Part shown: piece by piece, positions 1 to 11,489 of the stretch
How positions within the stretch are numbered: position 1 is the stretch's first letter
Layout: every line of letters starts with the position of its first letter
NCBI RefSeq assembly: GCF_964355755.1
Contig: NC_092679.1
Coordinates: 16,914,932-16,978,931 of the forward strand
DNA length: 64,000 bases
Source of the DNA: Antedon mediterranea
Taxonomy: Eukaryota > Echinodermata > Crinoidea > Comatulida > Antedonidae
Direction: 5' to 3'
Made by a program: the position numbers and the translations under genes
The notes under the pieces: generated by a model
The model's input: only the letters and a program-made list of their open reading frames with translations
Told to the model about the DNA's origin: nothing
The model's database searches: none

Positions 1-119
1 GCTACGGTTATCCTGGGCAATATGCTGAATTGAGAATAAGAATAAGAACATCCTTGGTGCTGCACATCTAGAATTTTTCTCAGTACAACAAAAACCCTAA
101 AATTAGATGCACTAAACAT

Positions 120-312
120 AATGAATTTGTTTGGTCACCTAGGTAGGGGTCCGGGACCGCGACAGAACGAGAACGGATGGGGACCCTCCAAAGAAATTGC
201 ATTTTATTTGTCAGGCATTTGTATGATTTGTTTTTATTTTTTGAATGCGCCTTGAGCACTCTTGAGTGGTATGTGCGCTATAAAAATCCTGTTATTATTA
301 TTATTATTAAGA
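120..312 (+). mobile_element. SINE-like element with TTA-repeat tail
   Basis: The 3' part (about 244-310) reads GCGCCTTGAGCAC, then GTGCGCTATAAAAATCC, then a run of TTA units. This is the usual 3' end of many SINEs in marine invertebrates. The 5' limit is uncertain. It lies in the MTR intron upstream of 530. Confidence 0.5.
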
Positions 313-529
313 TATTATATTTGTATGATGTAGACAGTTTGAACCATGTTTTACTGAACAAAGTTTTGACCATGCTCTGTCAGAAGAAATCTGTTGTCCA
401 ACAATGACAGCCCAGGCAGTTCCTTACACGTGAATAGAATTGTTAATATTTCACCCATATTTATTTTAATTCCCTGGACTAACTGCTTTAAACAGAAATT
501 TAAAGATATATATCTAATTATACTTATAG

Positions 530-631
530 GCATTTGCAGAAGAATTACATGAAAGAGTTCGAAAAGAGTTTTGGGGTTATAGTTCAGACGAATCCCTTGA
601 TTCTAAGGACTTGCACAGTATTAAATATGCT
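530..631 (+). CDS. MTR: MTR exon, third from last
   Basis: Encodes 34 residues beginning [10 protein letters not shown]. The acceptor is TTATAG and the donor is GTAAGT. The segment corresponds to the helix just before the AdoMet-binding loop of the activation domain. Confidence 0.92.
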
Positions 632-2531
632 GTAAGTATACCACCATTCAATATACAGTACTTTTCTATTGTACTATTGCAGAATTGCAAAGACCACGTA
701 TTTGTACATAGAAATATTAGACACCCTAATTAAAGACCACATATAGTTGTACATAGAAAGCCATAGACAATTAGTAATAGTATTTCCGGTGACATTTTAA
801 AGATGTATTGTCCCTCTGAAAAATAATTTTTTGTGTTGAATGTACCATTTTAATATCACATAATGGTTATCCACTTTGACCAAAAATTGGATCTAAACAA
901 AACTTATTTACCTAAAAAATGAAGTTTAAAGCAAAAACTGGTCAAATTGGCTGCCAGCCAATGGATTTTTGGTTGAATTTAACCATTTATTATGTTATTT
1001 TTATAAGTGAAAACATTATTTTTCATTTTAAAACTACAAAATAACCTAATATAATAATACTACATTATTTATATAGTGCCCTTTTCATGAGTAATCATGC
1101 TCTAACGCGCTTTACAAGCATTATAACCCCGGTACTTTTTTAGATCAAACACGTATGGAAACATACTCCCATAATGCAGCTAGTAATCCGCGCAAAGTTG
1201 TGTCTTGATCTAACTGGGTACCCATTTTATACACCTGGGTGGGGAGAGGCAAATGTAAGTAAAGTGTCTTGCCCAAGGATACGAGCAATGCGGCGAGAGT
1301 TGGATTTGAACCACGACCTCACGATCGGTAATTCAGCGTCCAACACTCTGCCGCACACGCCTTACGAAACCATGAAATTCTGATTTAAATAATCATGTTT
1401 TTGGGGAACAATACATCTTTAACCAAATCTTAGTTTAAAATTAATGACCACATATTTGTACCTCGAATGTTTTGTAGGGTATACGACCAGCTCCAGGTTA
1501 CCCTAGCCAACCTGACCACACAGAGAAATTGACAATGTGGAAACTAATGAACATTGAGAAGAACACTGGTATTAAGCTCACCGAATCTTTAGCAATGGAT
1601 CCAGCGGCGTCTGTGTCTGGCTTGTACTTCTCTCACCCGCACTCTCATTATTTCTCAGTTGGCAAGATTGCTAAAGACCAGGTAAGGGAAACTGACTTAA
1701 ATTGTCAGCCAATTACACTAGAAATGCAATGCAAGGATATAGACACAACACAAGCGAGTTGACCAATGACAAGCAAATGTTCAAATAATCCATTGCTTGT
1801 GATTGGTCAAATCAAATCAGCAAGAATAAATGTAACAAAAATTGCATGGTTCAAACTCTAGCTTATGTTTGCAATTGACAGCTTTGGTTCAGAAAAAGTG
1901 TCCACTTACTTAGTGTCTATGAGTTGGTTTACAACTTTTTTGTGGACTTCTCAACCTTGTTATGCAGTACTGCAGTATTATATATGTTAAAATATACTGA
2001 ATATTGTGTGGTTGGTTTGTGAACTAGTGAATCTTATATATTGTGTGTATATATATTACAGTTTATTTTCTTAAAGTAATGTATTGTCCCCTAAAAACAT
2101 GAAAATTAAAGATTAATAAAATCATACTTTGAATATATTATTTTGTACTTTAAATAAAGTTAATCACGTCCGTAGAAAAAAAAACCGGAAAAAATAAATG
2201 GTTAAATTTAACCAAAAACCCATTGGCTGGCAGCCAATTTGACTTTTTTGCTTTAAATTACATTTTTTTTTTCGATTCAATTTTTGGTCAAAGTGGATAA
2301 CTATTAGGTAATATTAAAATGTTATATTCACCAAAAAATTGTTTAAGAATTATTTTTTTAGGTGGACAATACATCTTTAACTGAATTGTTGTTTTTTTTA
2401 CAGCACCATATAAAAATAACAATATTATTTAATTACTTGTTTATTAGGTTATAGATTATTCTACCAGGAAGAAAATGAATACCAGCGAAGTAGAGAAATG
2501 GCTTCGGCCGATTCTGTCGTACGATACATAA
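530..2531 (+). CDS. MTR: Methionine synthase (cobalamin-dependent), 3' end of gene, three exons
   Basis: Methionine synthase transfers the methyl group of 5-methyltetrahydrofolate to homocysteine through a cobalamin cofactor, in the cytosol. This window holds the end of its C-terminal reactivation domain, which binds S-adenosylmethionine and works with methionine synthase reductase. Exons 530-631, 1478-1681 and 2448-2531 are all phase 0 with GT-AG borders and give 129 residues plus TAA. Seen directly: [17 protein letters not shown], then the AdoMet-site motif [12 protein letters not shown], then [19 protein letters not shown] and [21 protein letters not shown]-type sequence up to residue Q, ending [13 protein letters not shown]. 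These match the animal MTR C-terminus closely. No earlier exon is visible in 1-529, so the gene enters the window from the left inside an intron. The following gene is convergent. Confidence 0.94.
797..1422. mobile_element. MITE family A copy 1, interrupted by a SINE
   Basis: Begins TTAAAGATGTATTGTCCC and ends with the inverse, GGGGAACAATACATCTTTAA. Internally it carries AAATTGGCTGCCAGCCAAT. Three more copies lie at 2071-2380, 14492-14790 and 45267-45606. A SINE at about 1048-1368 splits this copy; outside it the sequence aligns with the copy at 45267. It is non-autonomous, with no ORF. It occupies the MTR intron between exons 530-631 and 1478-1681. Confidence 0.8.
1048..1368 (-). mobile_element. 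tRNA-derived SINE, near full length, inside MITE family A
   Basis: Read on the minus strand, 1361-1292 forms a tRNA-like head. It has a box A-like GGCAGAGTGTTGGACGCTGA, a box B GGTCGTGGTTCAAATCC, and GGCG/CGCC ends that can pair. A body containing CTTGGGCAAGACACTTTACT follows, then the tail GCACTATATAAATAATGTAG with TATTATTA. This is classic tRNA-SINE organisation. Confidence 0.75.
1478..1681 (+). CDS. MTR: MTR penultimate exon with AdoMet-binding motif
   Basis: 68 codons, phase 0. It starts [20 protein letters not shown] and ends VGKIAKDQ at donor GTAAGG. The RxxxGY motif is the conserved S-adenosylmethionine contact of the methionine synthase activation domain. Confidence 0.95.
1733..1825. 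repeat. Short palindromic element, family CAATCACAAGC
   Basis: Contains GAGTTGACCAATGACAAGC and, after a short spacer, GCTTGTGATTGGTCAAATC. These are inverted arms with no coding content. Relatives lie near 3479-3545, 19786-19840 and 51385-51490. The element follows the donor of the MTR penultimate exon. Confidence 0.55.
2071..2380. mobile_element. MITE family A copy 2 (uninterrupted)
   Basis: TTAAAGTAATGTATTGTCCC at one end and GGACAATACATCTTTAA at the other. The internal TTGGCTGGCAGCCAATTTG is the inverse of copy 1, so this copy has the opposite orientation. It lies in the last MTR intron, shortly before the terminal exon. Confidence 0.8.
2448..2531 (+). CDS. MTR: MTR terminal coding exon
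   Basis: Reads [20 protein letters not shown] and then PILSYDT before TAA at 2529-2531. The VEKWLxPIL(S/G)YD ending is diagnostic of methionine synthase. The exon follows acceptor TTATTAG. Confidence 0.94.
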   Translation, partial: VIDYSTRKKMNTSEVEKWLRPILSYDT

Positions 2532-3771
2532 CCTCAGGACCGACTGATATTCCAATTCTGACCATTTTAAAGAACAATATTTTTAAACATAAAGGTAGTG
2601 TAAAGATATGGTTAATAATATAATTATTTATGGTTTTATTTAATACACTAATAATGTTTATTCCTTGTTAATCAAGGGAAAAAAATCACTGTACCAATTT
2701 TAACTATTTAATTTTTTGACATAATCTTGTTACCATAATACCATTCAATTTAACTTAACATTTAATAATAATATTAAATCATTTACATCGCACCAATTCC
2801 AAAAAGTTTGTCAAATGCACATTGTATCCTGAAATTTATGAAATAAACAAGTTTTTATAATAATTTTAAGTCAAAGGTGGTGAAAGTTTGATAAAAAGAG
2901 TTAGTTTCAATGAGAGGAAGCAACAAAAAGAATAGGAGCTTTTAGGAGTAGAAGTCTTAGTCCCAAAAAAAAAACAAGAATAGAAAGCAATGATTTGTCA
3001 GATGAGCAAAGGTGACGAGATGGAACATATCAAAGAACAATTTAGGTGATATAAAATGGACGGGGGAAAATACAGCTTTGAATGTTACAAATTTCTTTCA
3101 ATTGAAAAAGATAACACAGAAAATGAATGTTATCAATGAAGACAATAAGCGAGAAATGTAAAAACAGTTAAAACATGAAATGTTCAAACTGAAACTTGTA
3201 ATAGGCTAGCCTAAGAAAAAAAATATTTTAGACTATGGAAGTAAACTTTAAATATTGATACTACTTCGATGATAAAATAGATTATCTTGATTGATTATGG
3301 GTCACATGATATTAAATAAATGTTTTATTGAATTTTTAATTTTGTCATGCGATGTTAAATGTAAGTACTTAATGGTTTTATATTCGTGCAATTTCATTCA
3401 GTAAAATATAAAAATTATTTTCACCTCATAAAGTTATTTGCACCATTGCACTCATAACATTTTATTGCCCAATAGGATGTAAGGGGAACGCAACTAATTT
3501 GACCAATCACAAGCGATTGATTATACTGTCTGTTGCTTGTCATTATGTCCATGCTTTGTATCCTAGTATGAACAAAAGCTCAAATAATTAGCTATGCAAC
3601 AATATAATAATATATAACATTTAAAGTATTATATGTTTGGACTTGTATATATGGCAATACTACGTTGAAACACCAGTTCTTGTCAAATCAATGAAGTTAG
3701 ACAACGTTGGTTGTTGACTAGAACTTAGATCGGTGGGTCCTATATAGGTTAGTCCAGCGCATGTATCATTT
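2532..3771. other. MTR 3' flank, no gene seen
   Basis: AT-rich sequence. 2880-3220 is purine-rich with short interrupted reading frames and could be decayed coding or LINE sequence, but I cannot name it. A short CAATCACAAGC-type inverted repeat sits at 3479-3545. No complete ORF or RNA gene is visible. Confidence 0.5.
2842..2847 (+). promoter_or_regulatory. Candidate polyadenylation signal of MTR
   Basis: An AATAAA hexamer about 310 bp after the MTR stop codon, in otherwise non-coding AT-rich sequence. Position alone supports it. Confidence 0.4.
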
Positions 3772-5149
3772 AACTATGGTTATAATAAACATGCGCAGAG
3801 TCGAATAATAGGTTCTGCGCATGTCAATTATGCTATAGTAACCAGTTTAATCGAAAAATAAAAAGGTGGAAATTTCGACATTTTTTGAAAAAATACCTGT
3901 ACTATAGTACAGGGAAATTTTCGAAAATATGCCAATTTTCGACCCTTTTATTTTTTTACATAAATGGTTACTATAGCGTAATAAACATGCGCAGAGTCGA
4001 ATAATGGATTCTGCGCATATCAATTATGCTATAGTAAACAGATTTTCGATATAAATGGTTACTATAGCATAATAAACATGCGCAGAGTCAAATAATAGGT
4101 TCTGCGCATGTCAATTATGCAATAGTAACCAGTTATATCGAAAAATAAAAAGGTCGAAATTTCGATATTTTTTGAAAAAATCCCTGAACTATAGTACAGG
4201 GAAATTTTCGAAAAAATGCCAATTTTCGACCCTTTTATTTTTTTACATAAATGGTTACTATAGCATAATAAACATGCGCAGAGTCGAATAATGGATTCTG
4301 CGCATGTCAATTATGCTATAGTAAAAAGTGTTTTTATATAAATGGTTACTATAGCATAATAAACATGCGCAGTGTCGAATAATAGGTTCTGCGCATGTCA
4401 ATTATGCTATAGTAACCAGTTATATCGAAAAATAAAAAGTCGATATTTTTCGAAAAAATGCCAATTTTTGACACTTTTATTTTTTGACATAAATGGTTAC
4501 TATAGCATAATAAACCTGCGCAGAGTCGAATAATGGGTTCTGCGCATGTCAATTATGCTATAGTAAACAGATTTTCGATATAAATGGTTACTATAGCATA
4601 ATAAACATGCGCAGAGTCGAATAATAGGTTCTGCGCATGTCAATTATGCTATAGTAAACAGATTTTTGATATAAATGGTTATTGTAGCATAATAAACATG
4701 CGCAGAGTCGAATAATATGTTCTGCGCATGTCAATTATGCTATAGTAACCAGTTATATCGAAAAATAAAAAGGTCGAAATTTCGAAATTTTTTGAAAAAA
4801 TCCCTGAACTATAGTACAGGGAATTTTTCGAAAAAATGCCAATTTTCGACCCTTTTATTTCCTGACATAAATGGTTACTATAGCATAATAAACATGCGCA
4901 GAGTTGAATAATGGTTCTGCGCATGTCAATTATGCTATAGTAAACAGATTTTTGATATAAATGGTTACTATAGCATAATAAACATGCGCAGAGTCGAATA
5001 ATAGGTTCTGCGCATGTCAATTATGCTATAGTAACCAGTTATATCGAAAAATAAAAAGGTCGAAATTTCGCAGTAACCAGTTATATCGAAAAATAAAAAG
5101 TCGATATTTTTCGAAAAAATGCCAATTTTTGACACTTTTATTTTTTGAC

Positions 5150-6975
5150 ATAAATGGTTACTATAGCATAATAAACATGCGCAGAGTCGAATAATAGGTT
5201 CTGCGCATGTCAATCATGCAGTTATATCGAAAAATAAAAAGGTCGAAATTTCGACATTTTTTGAAAAAATCCCTGAACTATAGTACAGGGAAATTTTCAA
5301 AAATATGCCAATTTGCGACCCTTTTATTTTTTTGACATAAATGGTTACTATAGCATAATAAACATGCGCAGAGTCGAATAATAGGTTCTGCGCATGTCAA
5401 TTATGCTATGGTCAAACGTTTTTTTATATAAATCGTTACTATAGCATAATAAACATGCGCAGAGTCAAATAATAGGTTCTGCGCATGTCAATTATGCAAT
5501 AGTAACCAGTTATATCGAAAAATAAAAAGGTCGAAATTTCGATATATTTTGAAAAAATCCCTGTACTATAGTACAGGGAAATTTTCGAAAAAATGCCAAT
5601 TTTTTCCCCTTTTATTTTTTGACATAAATGGTTACTATAGCATAATAAGCATGCGCAGAATCGAATAATGGGTTCTGCACATATCAATTATGCTATAGTA
5701 AACAGATTTTCGATATAAATGGTTACTATAGCATAATAAACATGCGCAGTGTCGAATAATAGGTTCTGCGCATGTCAATTATGCTATAGTAACCAGTTAT
5801 ATCGAAAAATAAAAAGGTCGAAATTTCGACATTTTTTGAAAAAATCCCTGAACTATAGTACAGGGAAATTTTCGAAAATATGCCAATTTGCGACCCTTTT
5901 ATTTTTTTGACATAAATGGTTACTATAGCATAATAAACATGCGCAGAGTCGAATAATAGGTTCTGCGCATGTCATTTATGCTATAGTAAACAGATTTTCG
6001 ATATAAATGGTTACTATAGCATAATAAACATGCGCAGAGTCGAATAATAGGTTCTGCGCATGTCAATCATGCTATAGTAACCAGTTATATCGAAAAATAA
6101 AAAGGTCGAAATTTCGACATTTTTTGAAAAAATCCCTGAACTATAGTACAGGGAAATTTTCGAAAAAATGCCAATTTTTGACCCTTTTATTTGTTGACAT
6201 AAATGGTTACTATAGCATAATAAACATGCGCAGAATCGAATAATGGGTTCTGCACATATCAATTATGCTATAGTAAACAGATTTTCGATATAAATGGTTA
6301 CTATAGCATAATAAACATGCGCAGAGTCGAATAATAGGTTCTGCGCATGTCAATTATGCTATAGTAACCAGTTATATCAAAAAATAAAAAGGTCGAAATT
6401 TCGACATTTTTTTAAAAAATCCCTGAACTATAGTACAGGGAAATTTTCGAAAAAATGCCAATTTTCGACCCTTTTATTTTCTGACATAAATGGTTACTAT
6501 AGCATAATAAACATGCGCAGAGTTGAATAATGGGTTCTGCGCATGTCAATTATGCTTTAGTAAACAGATTTTTGATATAAATGGTTACTGTAGCATAATA
6601 AACATGCGCAGAGTCGAATAATAGGTTCTGCGAATGTCAATTATGCTATAGTAACCAGTTATATCGAAAAATAAAAAGGCCGAAATTTCGACATTTTTTG
6701 AAAAAATCCCTGTACTATAGTACAGGGAAATTTTCGAAAATATGCCAATTTGCGACCCTTTTATTTTTTGACATAAATGGTTACTATAGCATAATAAACA
6801 TGCGCAGAGTCGAATAATAGGTTCTGCGCATGTCAATTATGCTATGGTCAAACGTTTTTTTATATAAATGGTTACTATAGCATAATAAACAGGCGCAGAG
6901 TCAAATAATAGGTTCTGCGCATGTCAATTATGCAATAGTAACCAGTTATATCGAAAAATAAAAAGGTCGAAATTT
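5150..6975. repeat. Higher-order duplicated block, copy 1
   Basis: This segment recurs almost base for base 2,198 bp further on (about 7348-9173). Shared private variants prove it. CAATCATGCAGTTATATCG occurs at about 5211 and 7409, and the changed P1 word AAACAGGCGCAG occurs at 6889 and 9087. Limits are approximate because flanking units are also similar. Confidence 0.8.
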
Positions 6976-7347
6976 CGATATATTTTGAAAAAATCCCTGT
7001 ACTATAGTACAGGGAAATTTTCGAAAAAATGCCAATTTTTTACCCTTTTATTTTTTGACATAAATGGTTACTATAGCATAATAAACATGCGCAGAGTAGA
7101 ATAATGGGTTCTGCGCATATCAATTATGCTATAGTAAACAGATTTTCGATATAAATGGTTACTATAGCATAATAAACATGCGCAGTGTCGAATAATAGGT
7201 TCTGCGCATGTCAATTATGCTATAGTAACCAGTTATATCGAAAAATAAAAAGGTCGAAATTTCGACATTTTTTGAAAAAATCCCTGAACTATAGTACAGG
7301 GAAATTTTCGAAAAAAATGTCAATTTTCGACCCTTTTATTTTGTGAC

Positions 7348-9173
7348 ATAAATGGTTACTATAGCATAATAAACATGCGCAGAGTCGAATAATAGGTTCT
7401 GCGCATGTCAATCATGCAGTTATATCGAAAAATAAAAAGGTCGAAATTTCGACATTTTTTGAAAAAATCCCTGAACTATAGTACAGGGAAATTTTCAAAA
7501 ATATGCCAATTTGCGACCCTTTTATTTTTTTGACATAAATGGTTACTATAGCATAATAAACATGCGCAGAGTCGAATAATAGGTTCTGCGCATGTCAATT
7601 ATGCTATGGTCAAACGTTTTTTTATATAAATCGTTACTATAGCATAATAAACATGCGCAGAGTCAAATAATAGGTTCTGCGCATGTCAATTATGCAATAG
7701 TAACCAGTTATATCGAAAAATAAAAAGGTCGAAATTTCGATATACTTTGAAAAAATCCCTGTACTATAGTACAGGGAAATTTTCGAAAAAATGCCAATTT
7801 TTTCCCCTTTTATTTTTTGACATAAATGGTTACTATAGCATAATAAGCATGCGCAGAATCGAATAATGGGTTCTGCACATATCAATTATGCTATAGTAAA
7901 CAGATTTTCGATATAAATGGTTACTATAGCATAATAAACATGCGCAGTGTCGAATAATAGGTTCTGCGCATGTCAATTATGCTATAGTAACCAGTTATAT
8001 CGAAAAATAAAAAGGTCGAAATTTCGACATTTTTTGAAAAAATCCCTGAACTATAGTACAGGGAAATTTTCGAAAATATGCCAATTTGCGACCCTTTTAT
8101 TTTTTTGACATAAATGGTTACTATAGCATAATAAACATGCGCAGAGTCGAATAATAGGTTCTGCGCATGTCATTTATGCTATAGTAAACAGATTTTCGAT
8201 ATAAATGGTTACTATAGCATAATAAACATGCGCAGAGTCGAATAATAGGTTCTGCGCATGTCAATCATGCTATAGTAACCAGTTATATCGAAAAATAAAA
8301 AGGTCGAAATTTCGACATTTTTTGAAAAAATCCCTGAACTATAGTACAGGGAAATTTTCGAAAAAATGCCAATTTTTGACCCTTTTATTTTTTGACATAA
8401 ATGGTTACTATAGCATAATAAACATGCGCAGAATCGAATAATGGGTTCTGCGCATATCAATTATGCTATAGTAAACAGATTTTCGATATAAATGGTTACT
8501 ATAGCATAATAAACATGCGCAGAGTCGAATAATAGGTTCTGCGCATGTCAATTATGCTATAGTAACCAGTTATATCGAAAAATAAAAAGGTCGAAATTTC
8601 GACATTTTTTTAAAAAATCCCTGAACTATAGTACAGGGAAATTTTCGAAAAAATGCCAATTTTCGACCCTTTTATTTTCTGACATAAATGGTTACTATAG
8701 CATAATAAACATGCGCAGAGTTGAATAATGGGTTCTGCGCATGTCAATTATGCTTTAGTAAACAGATTTTTGATATAAATGGTTACTGTAGCATAATAAA
8801 CATGCGCAGAGTCGAATAATAGGTTCTGCGAATGTCAATTATGCTATAGTAACCAGTTATATCGAAAAATAAAAAGGCCGAAATTTCGACATTTTTTGAA
8901 AAAATCCCTGTACTATAGTACAGGGAAATTTTCGAAAATATGCCAATTTGCGACCCTTTTATTTTTTGACATAAATGGTTACTATAGCATAATAAACATG
9001 CGCAGAGTCGAATAATAGGTTCTGCGCATGTCAATTATGCTATGGTCAAACGTTTTTTTATATAAATGGTTACTATAGCATAATAAACAGGCGCAGAGTC
9101 AAATAATAGGTTCTGCGCATGTCAATTATGCAATAGTAACCAGTTATATCGAAAAATAAAAAGGTCGAAATTT
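7348..9173. repeat. Higher-order duplicated block, copy 2
   Basis: Second copy of the block above, offset 2,198 bp. It differs at only a few visible bases, for example TATATTTTG versus TATACTTTG near 5543 and 7741. Its similarity to copy 1 is much higher than between ordinary array units, so the duplication is recent relative to the array. Confidence 0.8.
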
Positions 9174-10305
9174 CGACATTTTTTGAAAAAATCCCTGAAC
9201 TATAGTACAGGGAAATTTTCGAAAAAATGCCAATTTGCGACCCTTTTATTTTTTGACATAAATGGTTACTATAGCATAATAAACATGCGCAGAATCGAAT
9301 AATGGGTTCTGCGCATATCAATTATGCTATAGTAAACAGATTTTCGATATAAATGGTTACTATAGCATAATAAACATGCGCAGAGTCGAATAATAGGTTC
9401 TGCGCATGTCAATTATGCTATAGTAACCAGTTATATCGAAAAATAAAAAGGTCGAAATTTCGACATTTTTTTAAAAAATCCCTGAACTATAGTACAGGGA
9501 AATTTTCGAAAAAATGCCAATTTTCGACCCTTTTATTTTCTGACATAAATGGTTACTATAGCATAATAAGCATGCGCAGAATCGAATAATGGGTTCTGCG
9601 CATATCAATTATGCTATAGTAAACAGATTTTCGATATAAATGGTTACTATAGCATAATAAACATGCGCAGTGTCGAATAATAGGTTCTGCGCATGTCAAT
9701 TATGCTATAGTAACCAGTTATATCGAAAAATAAAAAGGTCGAAATTTCGACATTTTTTGAAAAAATCCCTGAACTATATATATAGTACAGGGAAATTTTC
9801 GAAAAAATGCCAATTTTCGACCCTTTTATTTTCTGACATAAATGGTTACTATAGCATAATAAATATGCGCAGAGTCGAATAATAGGTTCTGCGCATGTCA
9901 ATTATGCTATAGTCAAACGTTTTTTTATATAAATGGTTACTATAGCATAATAAACATGCGCAGAGTCAAATAATAGGTTCTGCGCATGTCAATTATGCAA
10001 TAGTAGCCAGTTATATCAAAAAATAAAAAGGTCGAAATTTCGATATTTTTTAAAAAAATCCCTGTACTATAGTACAGGGAAATTTTCGAAAAAATGCCAA
10101 TTTTCGACCCTTTTATTTTCTGACATAAATGGTTACTATAGCATAATAAACATGCGCAGAGTTGAATAATGGGTTCTGCGCATATCAATTATGCTATAGT
10201 AAACAGATTTTCGATGTAAATGGTTACTATAGCATAATAAACATGCGCAGTGTCGAATAATAGGTTCTGCGCAGTGTCGAATAATAGGTTCTGCGCATGT
10301 CAATT

Positions 10306-11336
10306 TCGTTGCTTTTCTGTCTTCACATTAAGGTGTAATTTTTTCTGTAGTTTCCACAAGGACATCTCTAATTTGTCCTGCAGCTGGTTAAAGTATTATG
10401 GAATCTTTTATCAATTCTTTGTTTTGTAATCTGGGTTTCGGCATGTCCATACTCTTCTTGGGTGTTGTCGGAACCGAGTATTGCTGATCATCAATTTATT
10501 AGTTTGCATCACTGGATACATATTTCACTTCATTGTTATGCTGTGCAGTCTTCTGCCAATAAAAATAGGAATTCACCACTCTATGTGGAAAATAGTACTG
10601 ATAGGGCACTTATTTATTTTTTATCATGTGAGCCACAATTGTCCAATCAAAATGACAGAAATTTATTTAGGTGTTATATAATACACACAATCCCTCCTTC
10701 ACCAACAATATCAGAACAATGGACAAGAATCTACATAGTTATGTTAAATACGGTAAACAAATTTTTTTTTTTAAACTTATTTTATTTTATGACATAACTC
10801 GTTACTATTGCACTATAAGAGGAACAACGTACAAATATGGAAATATCATCTTATAATATTGATATTTTGATAAGTGCATATATTGCTGTATATGAATGAC
10901 CATTCTCTCACAGGAATCCGTCAATTCATTTCATAACATTTGTTGATGACATTTTTCAGATTTTTTGAATGATCGCCATATAAGCTGTGTTCCCAAGAAC
11001 TAGAGCTGAGCGTTCATAGAACAAAGTTAGGCTGATCCGAATCACACCTCTCTTATACCTTTGTGTCGTTGACTCTAATCTACAACCAATTCCATAAAAG
11101 ATACATCTGACGTCACATGATGTGACTTCCCAATATACTGTAACTTCTAAACTCCTAATAAATATAAATCCCAACGTACAATGAAGACTAAAACTCCGAT
11201 AGATCGCAATATAACCACGATAAAGAAATTAGTGTTCAAACATAGTATAGCAGTAAGAATAATAGTTCATCCTTACTATATAATATAGAGGGCCTACTGG
11301 TCTGGTTAGTTAATTCATCAAACATCACAATCTTTT
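10306..11336. other. Convergent intergenic and 3'-flank sequence
   Basis: Unique sequence between the satellite and the ASPG stop. On the minus strand 10388-10306 reads about 27 open codons (LQDKLEMSLWKLQKKLHLNV and beyond) to a stop, behind an AG that could be an acceptor. It may be a decayed transposon or coding fragment. 10956-11336 is probably ASPG 3' UTR; I found no clear polyadenylation signal there. Confidence 0.4.
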
Positions 11337-11489
11337 TCATTGATATGCTTCAAAGAGCTCTAAAATCTGTTTGTTGTCAGCAGCTACAGCAAGAGATAAA
11401 GGCGAGTGTCCATTTCCGTCTTTAGCCTTAATGTCAGCACCCCGTTCTATCAAGTACTCAATACATTCAATTTTTTTTAATGTGACCGC
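11337..11489 (-). CDS. ASPG: ASPG exon 12, terminal
   Basis: AVTLKKIECIEYLIERGADI, KAKDGNGHSPLSLAV and finally LFEAYQ before TGA (11339-11337). This completes the last ankyrin repeat. Confidence 0.94.
   Translation of the reverse strand, partial: AVTLKKIECIEYLIERGADIKAKDGNGHSPLSLAVAADNKQILELFEAYQ

Larger units (their letters stand above)
3772..10305. repeat. 6.5-kb satellite of alternating hairpins, unit about 287 bp
   Basis: About 22-23 head-to-tail units. Each unit carries two copies of a short palindrome (P1) and one longer palindrome (P2). P1 arms of about 30 nt run from GGTTACTATAGCATAATAAA through CATGCGCAGA, around a 14-nt loop, and back through TCTGCGCATG to TATGCTATAGTAACC. P2 is centred on CTATAG inside CCCTGTACTATAGTACAGGG, flanked by TCGAAATTTCGA and AATAAAAAGG / CCTTTTATTT arms. 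P1 copies are alternately about 97 and 188 bp apart. Short ORFs recur with the same period on both strands because the unit does; I regard them as shadows. The array fills the space between convergent MTR and ASPG. It probably grew from an inverted-repeat transposon (inference). Confidence 0.92.

Noticed and set aside
1-529. An upstream MTR exon
   Set aside because: I searched for sequence matching the conserved region before [10 protein letters not shown] and found none. The interval holds a SINE-like element and AT-rich intron.
4062-10188. A series of 82-codon minus-strand frames repeated through the satellite (CAEPIIRLCACLLCYSNHL type)
   Set aside because: They recur with the repeat period and arise from the palindromic unit. 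There is no upstream promoter or splice context, and point changes, stops and shifts among units follow no coding pattern.
3772-10305. CRISPR-like array
   Set aside because: Units are contiguous palindromes without unique spacers, in an animal genome.
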